Assembly: GCF_041521385.1 (NCBI RefSeq) | Contig: NZ_CP168006.1 | Span: 2,848,295 to 2,912,294, forward strand | Direction of reading: 5' to 3' | Source: Alcaligenes faecalis | GTDB lineage: Bacteria; Pseudomonadota; Gammaproteobacteria; Burkholderiales; Burkholderiaceae_B | Length of the DNA: 64,000 bases | Part shown: in pieces, positions 26,677 through 37,011 of the stretch | Numbering within the stretch: position 1 is the first letter of the stretch | How the letters are laid out: each line of letters starts with the position of its first letter | The notes under the pieces: generated by a model | The model's input: only the letters and a program-made list of their open reading frames with translations | Told to the model about the DNA's origin: nothing | Database searches by the model: none | Made by a program: the position numbers and the translations under genes

Positions 26677-28746
26677 TTAATTGATGCGCATGCCTGGCTG
26701 GGCGCCAGGGAACGGTTCCAGAATATAGATGCCTGGATCGACTGCATCATCAGCATGGCTCGCGGCAAGAACCATGCCTTCTGATACGCCAAAGCGCATC
26801 TTGCGAGGAGCCAGGTTAGCCACCAGAACGGTCAGCTTGCCGATCAGGTCGTCGGGTTGGTAAGCCGACTTGATGCCGGAGAACACTTGGCGCAAACGGC
26901 CTTCGCCAGCGTCCAGGCTCAGGCGCAGTAGCTTGTCCGACCCTTCTACGGCTTCGCAGCTCACAATCTTGGCAATACGCAGATCAACCTTGATGAAGTC
27001 TTTGATATCGATGGTGTCGGCAATCGCTTCGCCACCGGGCAGTACGACAGGAGCGGGTGGGGGGGCCAGCAGTTCGTCCACCATGGCGCTGTCTACCCGT
27101 TGCATCAGGTGTTTGAATGGAGCGATGTGATCAGGCAAGGCGGCCACGTCGTCCCAGACAAAGCCGCGGTCCAGACCGAACAGTTCGCGGGCAACGCGAT
27201 CAGTCAGGGTAGGCAAAATGGCGGTCAGCATGACGGACAGGCCCTTGAAGCCAGCCAGGGTGCGCGAGCAAATGTCTTGCAGCGCGTTTTTCTGGGCTTG
27301 CTCGGCGGTCGCAATGCCTTTGGCCATGACCCAGGGCTGGGCGGTGTCGAAAGCCTGGTTGATGATGTCGGCCTGGGCCATGATCTGGCGCACGGCACGG
27401 CCGTACTCGCGGCTTTCCAGATCGGCGCGGACTTTCTCGGCAACTTCCTTGAGCTGGTTTTGCAGCTCGGAAGTGTCGCCCTGGTAAGCCAGCTTGCCAT
27501 CAAAGTGCTTGCTGATGAAGTTGGCTGCACGGCTGGCGATGTTGACGTACTTGCCGATCAGGTCGCTGTTGACGCGGGCAATGAAGTCGTCCGGGTTGAA
27601 GTCCATGTCCTCAACGTGCGAGTTTAGCTTGGCGGCCATGTAATAGCGCATCCATTCTGCGTCCATGCCCAGTTCCAGGTAGCGCAGGGGCGAAATGCCG
27701 GTGCCACGGCTCTTGGACATTTTTTCGCCGCTAACGGTGATGAAACCGTGCACGTTCAATGCGTCAGGCACTTTACGACCGGAGAACTTCAGCATGGCAG
27801 GCCAGAACAGGGCGTGGAAGTACACGATGTCCTTGCCGATAAAGTGGACTTGCTCGGTGCTGCCTTCCGGATCCAGCAAGGCATCAAAGTCCAGACCGGC
27901 CTTGACGCAATAGGCTTTCAAGGAAGCCAGGTAGCCCACAGGCGCGTCCAGCCAGACGTAGAAGTACTTGCCGGGCGCATCCGGGATCGGGATACCGTAG
28001 TAAGGTTCGTCGCGGGAAATATCCCAGTCGTTCAGGGACGCTTCGGCCCCTTCGCCTGTACCCAGCCATTCGCGGGTTTTGCCCAGCACTTCCGATTGCA
28101 GACGTGGCTTGCCCTGGGCATTTTTGCCCGTGGTCCACTCTTGCAGGAAGGCGACACAGCGCGGGTCGGACAAACGGAAGAAGAAGTGTTCCGAGGTCTT
28201 TAACACCGGACGCGCGTTGGTCAGGGTGGAGTAGGGCTCGATCAGCTCGGTAGGTGCGTAGACAGCACTACAGACTTCGCAACTGTCGCCATACTGGTCC
28301 TTGGCATGACACTTGGGACATTCGCCCTTGATGTAACGATCGGGCAGGAACATGCCTTTGACCGGATCGTAGAACTGTTCGATGGTGCGGGTATCAATAA
28401 AGCCGGCGCTCTTTAGCGTGCGGTAGATATCCTGGGCCAGCTCGACGTTCTCTGGCGAGTCCGTGCGGTGCCAGTGGTCGAATTTGATGTTAAAGCCGTT
28501 CAGGTAAGTGGGGCGTTCGGCCGCGATCTTGTCGACCAGTTGAGCGGGGGTAATGCCCGCACTTTCGGCTTTGAGCATGATGGGGGCGCCATGGGCGTCA
28601 TCTGCTCCAACGAAATGAACGGTATGTCCCGACATTCGCATGGACCGAACCCAGATGTCGGCCTGGATATATTCCATGATGTGGCCGATGTGAAACGAGC
28701 CGTTGGCGTACGGCAGGGCGGTCGTAACAAATATCGTTCGTGACAT
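26677..28746 (-). CDS. metG: Methionyl-tRNA synthetase
   Basis: The 689-residue protein is a complete bacterial MetRS. Signature motifs are HIGH at 19-22 ([13 protein letters not shown]) and KMSKS at 342-346. A four-cysteine zinc knuckle ([17 protein letters not shown]) lies near 143-159. A C-terminal EMAP/Arc1p-like tRNA-binding domain occupies roughly the last 110 residues ([19 protein letters not shown] and [11 protein letters not shown]). It charges tRNA-Met in the cytoplasm. A strong terminator follows. Confidence 0.98.
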   Translation of the reverse strand: MSRTIFVTTALPYANGSFHIGHIMEYIQADIWVRSMRMSGHTVHFVGADDAHGAPIMLKAESAGITPAQLVDKIAAERPTYLNGFNIKFDHWHRTDSPENVELAQDIYRTLKSAGFIDTRTIEQFYDPVKGMFLPDRYIKGECPKCHAKDQYGDSCEVCSAVYAPTELIEPYSTLTNARPVLKTSEHFFFRLSDPRCVAFLQEWTTGKNAQGKPRLQSEVLGKTREWLGTGEGAEASLNDWDISRDEPYYGIPIPDAPGKYFYVWLDAPVGYLASLKAYCVKAGLDFDALLDPEGSTEQVHFIGKDIVYFHALFWPAMLKFSGRKVPDALNVHGFITVSGEKMSKSRGTGISPLRYLELGMDAEWMRYYMAAKLNSHVEDMDFNPDDFIARVNSDLIGKYVNIASRAANFISKHFDGKLAYQGDTSELQNQLKEVAEKVRADLESREYGRAVRQIMAQADIINQAFDTAQPWVMAKGIATAEQAQKNALQDICSRTLAGFKGLSVMLTAILPTLTDRVARELFGLDRGFVWDDVAALPDHIAPFKHLMQRVDSAMVDELLAPPPAPVVLPGGEAIADTIDIKDFIKVDLRIAKIVSCEAVEGSDKLLRLSLDAGEGRLRQVFSGIKSAYQPDDLIGKLTVLVANLAPRKMRFGVSEGMVLAASHADDAVDPGIYILEPFPGAQPGMRIN

Positions 28747-28873
28747 GACTTAACAAAATAAAAGAGAAAGGGAACAAGGATTCTACGGTCTATTGCACAC
28801 TTGTGCTGAGCCAGACAGAGGAATGTCCACGGACAAGTTGCTGATGGGTCATTGCGAATGATACAAATGCACA

Positions 28874-28901
28874 CACCCTGAGCCTGTGACGACTCAGGGT
28901 G
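28874..28901 (-). terminator. Weak hairpin after the small membrane-protein gene
   Basis: CACCCTGAG and CTCAGGGTG form a 9-bp stem with a 10-nt loop. The T-rich tail is poor. It lies about 65 bp after the minus-strand gene that ends at 28966. Confidence 0.45.
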
Positions 28902-28965
28902 TTCGGGGGGCAATACCTAATCAGCGTTGCTGTGCATCAACTGCGTGGCGCACAGTCAAGAACTG

Positions 28966-29223
28966 TTAAGGAATCTCGCGCATCTCGATGTCGGTGACAT
29001 CACGCGAACGTGGTGCTGTCGACTGTTTGCTGGCAGCGGCAGGGCGGCGGCGCTGGTCCCAATAGGCTTTGACGCCAAAAGGACGGCCACTAATACGCGC
29101 CACAATGTATAAAATGCCGATCGCAATAGCAGTGGAAACCATGAAGATAAACGCCATGATTGCACCGAAAATTGTCAGCAAGACAAAGAGGGCTGTGCGG
29201 ATAATCTGGTTAAATGTGTTCAT
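28966..29223 (-). CDS. Small two-helix membrane protein of unknown function
   Basis: The 85-residue protein has two hydrophobic stretches (about 8-30 and 31-43), an Arg-rich segment (YWDQRRRPAAASKQ) and a polar tail. The N-terminus MNTFNQIIRTALFVLL fits an inner-membrane protein with its C-terminus in the cytoplasm. I do not recognise a family. Its position divergent from apbC is the only context clue, and it sits alone with its own terminator-like hairpin. Confidence 0.7.
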   Translation of the reverse strand: MNTFNQIIRTALFVLLTIFGAIMAFIFMVSTAIAIGILYIVARISGRPFGVKAYWDQRRRPAAASKQSTAPRSRDVTDIEMREIP

Positions 29224-29325
29224 AGGGTTAGTATGACATCATAAGTGTAAAAAAATTCCCCTTGAACCGCTAAATTTCTGGTTTAAAGGTATGGTGATGT
29301 TTCTTTATATCAAGGTTTTGGATAA

Positions 29326-30411
29326 ATGACAGTGAGTTCCGAGCGCGTGTTGCAAGCCCTGGAGAGTGTGACCGATCCCAACACGTTAAAGAAGTTATCG
29401 GTCGATGCGGGTCGATGCGAACTGAGCATGGATCAGAACCAGGTTGAGCTGACGTTGCATCTGCCCTATACAGCGTATGACATTCAGGGGCAACTGCGCG
29501 AACGTATCGAGCAAGCCTTGGCGGGCGTGGGTGCCACTCTGTCCAAGCTGCATCTGAGTCCTCGTATTGGTATACATGCCGTGCAGGAAGGCTTGCGCCC
29601 CATGCCCAATATTCGCAACATTATTGCGGTGTCCTCGGGCAAGGGCGGGGTCGGCAAAAGTACGACTTCGGTGAACCTGGCCTTGGCCTTGCATATGCAG
29701 GGTGCGCGTGTCGGTTTGCTGGATGCGGATATTTACGGTCCTAGTGTGCCCACTATGCTGGGCCTGCACGAGCGTCCGCGCAGTGCTGACGGCAAGATGA
29801 TGGAGCCGCTGATTGGCCACGGTCTGCAAGCGAACTCGATTGGTTTCTTGTTGGATGAGGACGCTCCCGCAATCTGGCGCGGTCCGATGGCCACCCAGGC
29901 GCTGACACAGTTGCTTACACAAACGCGTTGGGACAATCTGGACTATTTGATCATCGACATGCCCCCAGGCACGGGTGATATTGCCTTGACTCTGTCGCAG
30001 AAAGTTCCATTGACGGGGGCCGTCATTGTGACTACCCCTCAGGATCTGGCCCTGATCGACGCCAAGCGTGGCCTTAATATGTTCCAGAAGGTCAATGTGC
30101 CTGTCTTGGGTATTGTGGAAAACATGTCGGTTCACATTTGCTCGAATTGTGGTCATGCCGACCCGGTCTTTGGCCAGCATGGTGGTCGCGATATGGCCAG
30201 TCAGTTCAACGTGCCTTGGCTGGGTGCCCTGCCGTTGGCAATGAGCATTCGGGCTCAAACCGACTCTGGTACCCCGACGGTGATTGCCAGCGCAGACAGT
30301 CCCGAGGCCCGCCTGTATCACGAGATTGCCAATCGCGTTTCGGCTAACTTGTCGCAACTTCCTCCAGACACGTCGGGGCAGCGCCCCAAGGTTGTTCCTC
30401 GTCCTCTTTGA
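29326..30411 (+). CDS. apbC: Mrp/ApbC iron-sulfur cluster carrier ATPase
   Basis: The 361-residue protein has an N-terminal MIP18-like domain (1-90, DPNTLKKLSVDAG) and a deviant Walker A GKGGVGKST at 105-113. The MRP signature (DADIYGPSVPTMLG) follows, and a CxxC (Cys272-Cys275, HICSNCGH) binds the bridging 4Fe-4S cluster. It transfers iron-sulfur clusters to apo-proteins in the cytoplasm. It starts a block with tamA and tamB, with 6 bp to tamA, a close packing that suggests co-transcription. Confidence 0.96.
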   Translation: MTVSSERVLQALESVTDPNTLKKLSVDAGRCELSMDQNQVELTLHLPYTAYDIQGQLRERIEQALAGVGATLSKLHLSPRIGIHAVQEGLRPMPNIRNIIAVSSGKGGVGKSTTSVNLALALHMQGARVGLLDADIYGPSVPTMLGLHERPRSADGKMMEPLIGHGLQANSIGFLLDEDAPAIWRGPMATQALTQLLTQTRWDNLDYLIIDMPPGTGDIALTLSQKVPLTGAVIVTTPQDLALIDAKRGLNMFQKVNVPVLGIVENMSVHICSNCGHADPVFGQHGGRDMASQFNVPWLGALPLAMSIRAQTDSGTPTVIASADSPEARLYHEIANRVSANLSQLPPDTSGQRPKVVPRPL

Positions 30412-30417
30412 GTACGT

Positions 30418-32196
30418 ATGCGCAAATCCGGCTTTTGCCTGTTGTTTTCGATAGTTCTGAGCCCTGCAGTATGGGCTCAGTCTTCCGTTCCTGATGTCAT
30501 TATTGATCCGGGGGGCGTGCCCCCCCAGGCGCTGAAAGAAATTCAGCGCGCGGTCAGTGCCATTACACGTTTGGCGGAGGATCAGGACTTGGGAGAGGTC
30601 TCGCGCCTGCGACGCCGGGCTCATGATGCGACCGTCTCCGCCTTGCAGACTCAGGGTTATTTTGACTCTGTGGTCACGCTGGAGGTGGGCGAGGATTCCA
30701 GCGGTGAATATTGGGACATCATTATTCAGCCGGGTGAAATCACGCGCGTACGAGACATTGCCCTGGACTTCAAAGGCAAGATTCAGGAGCCGGAGTACCA
30801 GGTGCGTCTGGAAGGAATCAAAGCCAGCTTTCCCCTGAAAGCGGAGGATCCTTTTTTAAATTCAGTCTGGTCGTCGGCCAAGGCGGATTTGCTGGAAAGT
30901 GTGCAGCGTCAGGACTTTTACTACGCTCGTTACATCGAGACGCGGGCGACGGTGCTGGCGGACGAAGGCGTGGCTGACCTGTCCCTGAAAGTGGATAGTG
31001 GGCCGCGGGTTCGCATGGGGCCGCTGGAAACCACTGGCCTGAAGCGGGTTCCCCAGTCCTTGATCGACCGTTATGTGCGTTACACACCAGGCGACCCTTA
31101 CGATCAGGACAAGTTGGACGAGTGGCAGCAATCATTGGCTGCCACCACTTTCTTTCGGGGCGCCTTTGTCACCCTGGATGAAGAGGCCGGCAGCAAGAAA
31201 GAACTTCCTGATGGTGATGTAGAACTGCCAGTGCATGTGCGGGTAACAGAGGCGCCGTCTAAACAGTTCACCGGCTCTTTGGGTTTTGACAGCGACCACG
31301 GAGCGCGTGTTGAAGCCTTGTATCGAAAGAATATTGTGTTTGGCCTGCCTGTCTGGTCCGAGGCCGGTATCGGGGTGGATAAAAACCGCCAGAGGGCGTT
31401 TTATGACATCCATTTGCCACCCACGATTCGCGGCTACAAGAACAGTTTTGGCGTTTTGTACGATCGTTCCGACGTTGAAGGTCTGGATACGGAGCGAGTG
31501 GCTTTGGGCTGGAAGCTGCGTCAGGAACGAAAGGCGGCGGGCACTAGCCGCGTAGAGTATGAAACGGAGTGGGGTTTGCTGGGGGCCTGGGATAAGACCA
31601 AGATTTCTGGTCTGCCAACGCGTGAAACCCCTTCAGCCATTGCAACCTGGCAGTGGTTGCGTCGCGATGTGGACAAGAAATACGACCCACGTGAAGGCAA
31701 TTTGATTGATTTTGGTGTTGGTGCTGGTGTCACCCTGGATCGGGGTGAAAGGTTTTACCGCAGCAATTTGCGACTCCAGCAATGGTGGCCGGTTGGAGAT
31801 TGGGACGTCTTGTCCGTACGTGGTGAAATCGGCAAAGTGTGGGGGATGACGGATCGGACGCCGCCTGATTTTGGCTATCGCACCGGGGGCGCGCGCAGTA
31901 TCCGGGGCTATAAGTATCAAAGTATTGGTCTTGGGCGCAGCGATGCTGTGGTGGGGGCTCCGGCCATGGCGGTGGCCAGCGTGGAGTACACGCATTTTTT
32001 CACCAGCACATACGGTATGCGTGCCTTTGTGGATGTGGGCGATGCCGCGTCCAGTTTTGGTGATATGGACTTGGCGTGGGGTTACGGTTTGGGCGCAGTG
32101 GTCCGAACCCCTGCCGGGCCTTTTAATCTTGATCTGGCCTATGGTCAGCGGGATAAACGCTTACGTTTAAGTTTCTCTTTGGGAATCGCATTTTAA
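30418..32196 (+). CDS. tamA: Omp85-family outer membrane protein TamA
   Basis: TamA works with TamB in the assembly of autotransporters and other outer-membrane proteins. The 592 residues start with a signal peptide (cleavage near VWA-QS at ~20). POTRA-type domains span about 25-270 (e.g. GYFDSVVTLEVGEDS, then SQLIDRY-like YVRYTPGDPYDQDKLD). A C-terminal 16-stranded barrel begins near 280 (KQFTGSLGFDSDHGARVEALYR) and includes the FGVLYDRSDVEG and GGARSIRGYKYQ motifs (RGY of the lid lock). The stop overlaps the tamB start by one base. Confidence 0.93.
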   Translation: MRKSGFCLLFSIVLSPAVWAQSSVPDVIIDPGGVPPQALKEIQRAVSAITRLAEDQDLGEVSRLRRRAHDATVSALQTQGYFDSVVTLEVGEDSSGEYWDIIIQPGEITRVRDIALDFKGKIQEPEYQVRLEGIKASFPLKAEDPFLNSVWSSAKADLLESVQRQDFYYARYIETRATVLADEGVADLSLKVDSGPRVRMGPLETTGLKRVPQSLIDRYVRYTPGDPYDQDKLDEWQQSLAATTFFRGAFVTLDEEAGSKKELPDGDVELPVHVRVTEAPSKQFTGSLGFDSDHGARVEALYRKNIVFGLPVWSEAGIGVDKNRQRAFYDIHLPPTIRGYKNSFGVLYDRSDVEGLDTERVALGWKLRQERKAAGTSRVEYETEWGLLGAWDKTKISGLPTRETPSAIATWQWLRRDVDKKYDPREGNLIDFGVGAGVTLDRGERFYRSNLRLQQWWPVGDWDVLSVRGEIGKVWGMTDRTPPDFGYRTGGARSIRGYKYQSIGLGRSDAVVGAPAMAVASVEYTHFFTSTYGMRAFVDVGDAASSFGDMDLAWGYGLGAVVRTPAGPFNLDLAYGQRDKRLRLSFSLGIAF

Positions 32197-35100
32197 TGGC
32201 TTGGCTTCGGCGCTGGTTCCGATATTTCGCATTGTGGGGTATCCCCTTTGTGGTGGTGGCCCTGCTGCTTGTTTGCGGCTTTGTGTATTGGGTGCTGGCC
32301 AGCCAGGCCGGTACGAGCTGGGCTCTGCGCACGGCTTTGCCCTACGCGCAGGGCAGTGCCCAAGGCGTGCGCGGGACGATCTGGGATGGCTTGAGTATCG
32401 ACCACCTCGTGCTGGCCCTGCCTGACACCCACGTAGATATCGAACGTTTGCGTCTACAGGCTAACTGGAAAGAGCTATGGGAGCGTCGCTTGCATGTGGT
32501 GGAGCTCAGCGCCCATAAAGTGGATGTGGCCTTGACATCCTCGGACGAGCCCAAATCCGACGAACCCTTCAAAATGCCCGAGCTGCCCATCAGCATTGCC
32601 GTGGACAAGCTGGCCTTGGGGCAGTTCTTGTTGACGCAAGATGGCACTCCCTTGCCGGTCGCGATTGCAGATTTGTCCTCGGCACTGGCTTTGGATTCCG
32701 GCAGTGCACAACTGCGGCTGTACGATTTGATGGTGGCCAATGAGTCCATTCGCGCTGGCTTTCAAGGCGAAGTGGCGTTGGATGGTCTGGAAGCGCCTTA
32801 CCCGGCCCGAGCTGATATTCAAATCATTGCACGTGGTTTGACGGCGGATTCACCGATTTGCGCGAAGCAGTATCTGCCTGCCTATGCGGAGCAGTCGAAG
32901 TCCGGAAAACCCGCCGCGAAGGCAGTAGCCGACCCGTCCAAAACAACCAGCGTTGCTGACACGGTTAAGACCTCTGCCAAGGCGGCTGCAGCTTCCGCTG
33001 CTGAGAAAACTGACAATCGAACAGCAGAAAAATCATCAGAAACAACGTCGGAAAAAGCAGCAGAACAACACGCCGAACCTGCACAGGCCGTATTGACGCA
33101 GCAAGGCCAATCTGAGGCCAGCGAACAGAGTCGTGCGATTTCTTCCAGCCAATCTGTCGATCAGCCTGTAGATGCTCATGGTGTCGCCGGAGTCATCAGT
33201 TCCGAGCCTGGGGGCAGTACGGGTCTTGCCGAGGAAGAACGTATCCAGAAGCCGGTTGCTGTTCCTGAGCCCGAGCCTTTGCCCGATTGTGTGGTCAACG
33301 CGCAAATCACTTTGAATGGCTCTTTGGAACAAGCCACCTTGCTGCTCAATGGTCATGGTCAGGGCTATAGCCTGGATGCCAGCGCAGAGTTGAGCCCGTT
33401 GGATTCCGTGCCCGTGCGTCAGGCCAAGCTGGCCGTGAAACTGCCGGACGAGTCCTCGCTGGATGCCGATTTTGCCTGGGATGCCACGCAGGAAGGCGTA
33501 CATGTCCAAGACCATTTCAAAGGTCAGTTCCGTAGCAGCAAACTGGATCTGCACGCCTTGCTGGGCGATGTGCTGCCAGACGCCTTGATCAATACCCAAG
33601 GCCAGTTTGATGTGGTCTTGGCAGATAAAGAGCAGTTGCTCTCCGCCAACGTAGACGTACAACTTTTGCAAGGCAGCCGCTGGAACAAACAGACTGCAAT
33701 CGGCCAGATCAAGGCAAAAGCCTCTGCACCGGCTCAGCCAGGCCAGCCGGATTGGTGGCGTCAGTTAAGTGTTTCGGATGTGCTCACCGATATGAAGATT
33801 GGTGATAACCAGGTGCAGTTGAAAGGTGGCTTTGGCATGTCTGGCAAGGCCGAGCTGGATTTGCTGGCGAAGGTTCCTCGTGCTGAGCAACTGTGGCCTG
33901 GTTTGGAATTGGGCAAGGTTTTGGCAGAAGGGCAGTTGCGTGGCGATATCGCTCATCACACTTTGCAGTTGAAAGGCCAATACGACTTGGGCGGCACGGC
34001 CAAGGGGCAACTGGGCCAAGGTTTGGCCGAGGCGGATCTGGCACTGGAAGGTGGTTGGCACTTTGCCGATCAGGGCAAGGCTGCCTATTGGGATGGCAAG
34101 GTAAGCCGTTTGGTGGCCGACCATGCCGGATTGATCGTTCGTTTGCAGTCGGCACTGCCTGTGCGCTTTACCGATGCTTTGCGGGCGCCAGAGCCTCCGG
34201 CTCAAGTTGCCACAGCAGCGGCCAAGGACCAAACCACGGTTGACCGTGATGCAGCGGCCCCATCCTCTTCGGCAGAGGCCACTACGCCAGCGACTGCACA
34301 GACGACGACTACGTCTGCTACAGCGACAGCAGAGCCAGCGAAGGCACAGGCGGGTGCTCCCGAAAACACAGCCGATAAAACTGTAAACGCTCCCAAGGTA
34401 CCTGAGCCATTGGCCCCCTGGTCGGTACGAGTCGGTGCTGGTACTTTGAGCACGACGGTTGATGGTGAGCCCTGGATCAATCTGCGCCACCAGGAGTCTA
34501 GTTACCAACCTGACCACTGGGCCAGCCGCGGCGAGTTGCTGGATCTGGTCTTGTCCGAACCTCGCATCGCGCGTTTGTTGCGTAAAGTTGGCGTAGAAGG
34601 AAACGCTGACAAGGCCAAGGGTGGCGTCAAGATTGCCAAGAACAAGAAAACGCAGCCGCCTGAAATTGATATCAAAGCTCGTTGGGATCTGAAGTTCAAT
34701 GGCGCCTTGGCGGGGCAGGTGCGTGTAGACCGTGTCGCGGGGGATGTTCAGGTTCTTGCCGAACCCCCCATGTCTCTGGGTCTGGAGGATCTGAGCATCG
34801 TCATTGATGCGAAACCTACCTCAGGTACCACCAGCCGGCTGGAGGCCCAGTTGGATTTGCGTACCAAGGAAATGGGCTACCTGACTGCCAAGGCACAAAC
34901 ACCCATTCACGGGCTGGCTCTGGATGAGAACGATCGCAAAACGGTCAGCATTCAAGCTGATATTGATGATTTGAGCTGGACGAGCCTGTTTTTGGGCGAT
35001 GCCATGGAGCTGGGTGGTCGCTTGAATGCGGACGTGAGTATTGATGTGGGCGCGAAATGGGCCTGGACCAGCCGCGGTACGGTTACTGGCCGCGAGTTGC

Positions 35101-36311
35101 GCTTTACTCGCCTGGACGACGGTATCCGTCTCATTGACGGGCAGTTGGATGCCAGTTTTGACGACGATATTTTCCGGCTGGATTCGTTGACCTTCCCGGC
35201 CCGTCCACGGGTAGAACCGCAAGAGTGGCGTACGGCCACCTGGTTGAAAGAAAGTCCGGAGGCCAAAGATGGCAAGCTGACGGTTTCCGGGCAGTGGAAT
35301 CTGAGTACTCAGCAAGGGGCATTTGGCGTCGATATTTTCCGTTTCCCTATTTTGCAACGCTCTGACCGTTACGCCATGATGTCCGGCAATATCAATCTGG
35401 ACATGGAACTGCCCCGTATTGCGATTACCGGTAAGGTGGTGGCCGACGCAGGATGGTTCAATCTGGATATGTTGGGCGGCATTCCCACGGTAGACAGCGA
35501 CGTGGTGATTGTGCGGGCGGGTGATGAACCTGCCGCCGAGCCATCTCAGGCAGCCACTGATATGAGTATGGATATTGAGGTGGATTTGGGCCCACGCTTT
35601 TATCTAACTGGGTATGGCGTGAACTCTGGCCTGGTTGGCAATCTGCGGATCACGATGGCGGGTGGCAAGTTAACTGGCATGGGCGCCTTGCGCACTCGTG
35701 GTGGACGTATCGAGCTGTATGGACAGAAACTCTTGCTCAAGCGCGGTACGGTGACCTTTCAGGGCGATATCACCTCGCCGATTCTGGATATTGAAGCTGT
35801 GCGCACCGGTCTGGCGGTAGAGGCAGGCGTTAAGGTGATTGGTACGGCGCGCAGACCCCGAATCGATTTGGTGTCTTATCCGGAAGTCAGTGAAGTTGAA
35901 AAATTGTCTTGGCTCCTGCTGGGACACGGACCGGATGATTCCGGTGGCGATATGGCCTTGCTGCTTAGCGTGGGTACCTCTTTCCTGGGTGATGGCGAAC
36001 CCTTCTACCGCAAGTTCGGTATTGATGAAGTTGCCATGCGCTCGGGTGACCTGGGCAGTGCCGGTAGCATTTTGCCGGTGGAAAGTGTGGTCAAATCCCT
36101 GAACAGTGGCACCAGCAATGAAGAGCGCAAGTTCATTGCGATTACCAAGGCCTTGACGGCCGATTTTTCGGTCAGCCTGGAGCAGGCCATGGCCGATACC
36201 GGCACGGTAGGTCGAGCCAGCTACCGTCTGGCGCGGGGCCTGACCGCTGAGCTCAGCGCGGGTACGGTAAACGGTCTGGCCCTGATTTACCGCTGGTTCT
36301 CCAAGGATTGA
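32196..36311 (+). CDS. tamB: TamB translocation and assembly module protein
   Basis: The 1,371-residue protein has one N-terminal membrane anchor (13-34) and a long periplasmic beta-helical (AsmA-like) body ending in the conserved DUF490 C-terminus (about 1030-1371, with VKVIGTARRPRIDLVSYPEVSEVEKLSWLLLGHG). TamB bridges to TamA and is linked to lipid or protein movement to the outer membrane. Two low-complexity Ala/Ser/Glu/Gln/Thr inserts are unusual: about 220-360 (with AAASAAEKTDNRTAEKSS-type sequence) and about 670-730 (TTPATAQTTTTSATATAEP). The ATG overlaps the tamA stop (TAATG). Confidence 0.93.
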   Translation: MAWLRRWFRYFALWGIPFVVVALLLVCGFVYWVLASQAGTSWALRTALPYAQGSAQGVRGTIWDGLSIDHLVLALPDTHVDIERLRLQANWKELWERRLHVVELSAHKVDVALTSSDEPKSDEPFKMPELPISIAVDKLALGQFLLTQDGTPLPVAIADLSSALALDSGSAQLRLYDLMVANESIRAGFQGEVALDGLEAPYPARADIQIIARGLTADSPICAKQYLPAYAEQSKSGKPAAKAVADPSKTTSVADTVKTSAKAAAASAAEKTDNRTAEKSSETTSEKAAEQHAEPAQAVLTQQGQSEASEQSRAISSSQSVDQPVDAHGVAGVISSEPGGSTGLAEEERIQKPVAVPEPEPLPDCVVNAQITLNGSLEQATLLLNGHGQGYSLDASAELSPLDSVPVRQAKLAVKLPDESSLDADFAWDATQEGVHVQDHFKGQFRSSKLDLHALLGDVLPDALINTQGQFDVVLADKEQLLSANVDVQLLQGSRWNKQTAIGQIKAKASAPAQPGQPDWWRQLSVSDVLTDMKIGDNQVQLKGGFGMSGKAELDLLAKVPRAEQLWPGLELGKVLAEGQLRGDIAHHTLQLKGQYDLGGTAKGQLGQGLAEADLALEGGWHFADQGKAAYWDGKVSRLVADHAGLIVRLQSALPVRFTDALRAPEPPAQVATAAAKDQTTVDRDAAAPSSSAEATTPATAQTTTTSATATAEPAKAQAGAPENTADKTVNAPKVPEPLAPWSVRVGAGTLSTTVDGEPWINLRHQESSYQPDHWASRGELLDLVLSEPRIARLLRKVGVEGNADKAKGGVKIAKNKKTQPPEIDIKARWDLKFNGALAGQVRVDRVAGDVQVLAEPPMSLGLEDLSIVIDAKPTSGTTSRLEAQLDLRTKEMGYLTAKAQTPIHGLALDENDRKTVSIQADIDDLSWTSLFLGDAMELGGRLNADVSIDVGAKWAWTSRGTVTGRELRFTRLDDGIRLIDGQLDASFDDDIFRLDSLTFPARPRVEPQEWRTATWLKESPEAKDGKLTVSGQWNLSTQQGAFGVDIFRFPILQRSDRYAMMSGNINLDMELPRIAITGKVVADAGWFNLDMLGGIPTVDSDVVIVRAGDEPAAEPSQAATDMSMDIEVDLGPRFYLTGYGVNSGLVGNLRITMAGGKLTGMGALRTRGGRIELYGQKLLLKRGTVTFQGDITSPILDIEAVRTGLAVEAGVKVIGTARRPRIDLVSYPEVSEVEKLSWLLLGHGPDDSGGDMALLLSVGTSFLGDGEPFYRKFGIDEVAMRSGDLGSAGSILPVESVVKSLNSGTSNEERKFIAITKALTADFSVSLEQAMADTGTVGRASYRLARGLTAELSAGTVNGLALIYRWFSKD

Positions 36312-36315
36312 TGCA

Positions 36316-36380
36316 GGCTGCCCGGCTGCAAACGGGCAGCCAATTGTGGTGCAAATGACATATTTGCGCCGCAATTGGCT
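36316..36380 (+). repeat. Two overlapping alternative hairpins between tamB and dcd
   Basis: One hairpin (GGCTGCCCG at 36316-36324, CGGGCAGCC at 36333-36341) uses bases 36338-36341 also needed by a second longer hairpin. That second stem has arms 36338-36356 and 36362-36380, 19 nt each with two G-U wobbles and a 5-nt loop. The two are mutually exclusive. Neither is followed by a T-run. They lie just before the dcd leader and could mark the end of tamB transcription or a regulated region. Confidence 0.5.
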
Positions 36381-36438
36381 TGTGTGTGCCTCTAAACGAT
36401 AAAATAACCGGTTACTGATTTAAGGCGGCTAATTTCTT

Positions 36439-37002
36439 ATGAGTATCAAAAGCGACCGTTGGATTCGGCGGGCTGCTGCCCAAGGCATGATTGAGCCTTT
36501 CGAGCCAGGCCAAGTGCGCAATGTAGACGGACAACGTATCGTCAGCTACGGCACCAGCAGCTATGGCTACGATGTGCGTTGTGCCAACGAATTCAAGATT
36601 TTCACCAATATCAACTCGACCATCGTGGATCCCAAGGCCTTCGATGAAAAATCCTTTGTGGATTTTGTCGGGGACGTGTGCATTATTCCGCCCAATTCTT
36701 TCGCGCTGGCTCGCACGGTCGAGTACTTTCGTATTCCCCGCAGTGTGTTGACCATGTGTCTGGGCAAAAGCACCTATGCCCGTTGCGGCATCATCGTGAA
36801 CGTGACCCCGCTGGAACCCGAATGGGAAGGCCATGTCACCTTGGAGTTTTCCAACACCACTCCGCTGCCAGCCAAGATTTATGCGGGCGAAGGGTGTGCA
36901 CAAATGCTGTTCTTTGAAAGCGATGAAGTGTGCGAAGTGTCGTACCGCGATCGTGGCGGCAAATATCAGGGTCAACAGGGCGTTACCTTGCCCCGTACCT
37001 AG
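36439..37002 (+). CDS. dcd: dCTP deaminase Dcd
   Basis: Dcd deaminates dCTP to dUTP on the way to dTMP. The 187 residues match the family, with [18 protein letters not shown] at about 38-55, the [29 protein letters not shown] block (91-119) that holds the active-site Ser-Arg motif, and the [18 protein letters not shown] segment with the catalytic Glu. A -10-like TAAAAT lies at 36400-36405. dUTP produced here would need a dUTPase: the fused dUTPase at 19.6 kb and ThyA at 42 kb are in the same window. Confidence 0.97.
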   Translation: MSIKSDRWIRRAAAQGMIEPFEPGQVRNVDGQRIVSYGTSSYGYDVRCANEFKIFTNINSTIVDPKAFDEKSFVDFVGDVCIIPPNSFALARTVEYFRIPRSVLTMCLGKSTYARCGIIVNVTPLEPEWEGHVTLEFSNTTPLPAKIYAGEGCAQMLFFESDEVCEVSYRDRGGKYQGQQGVTLPRT

Positions 37003-37011
37003 GAGTTCTGG

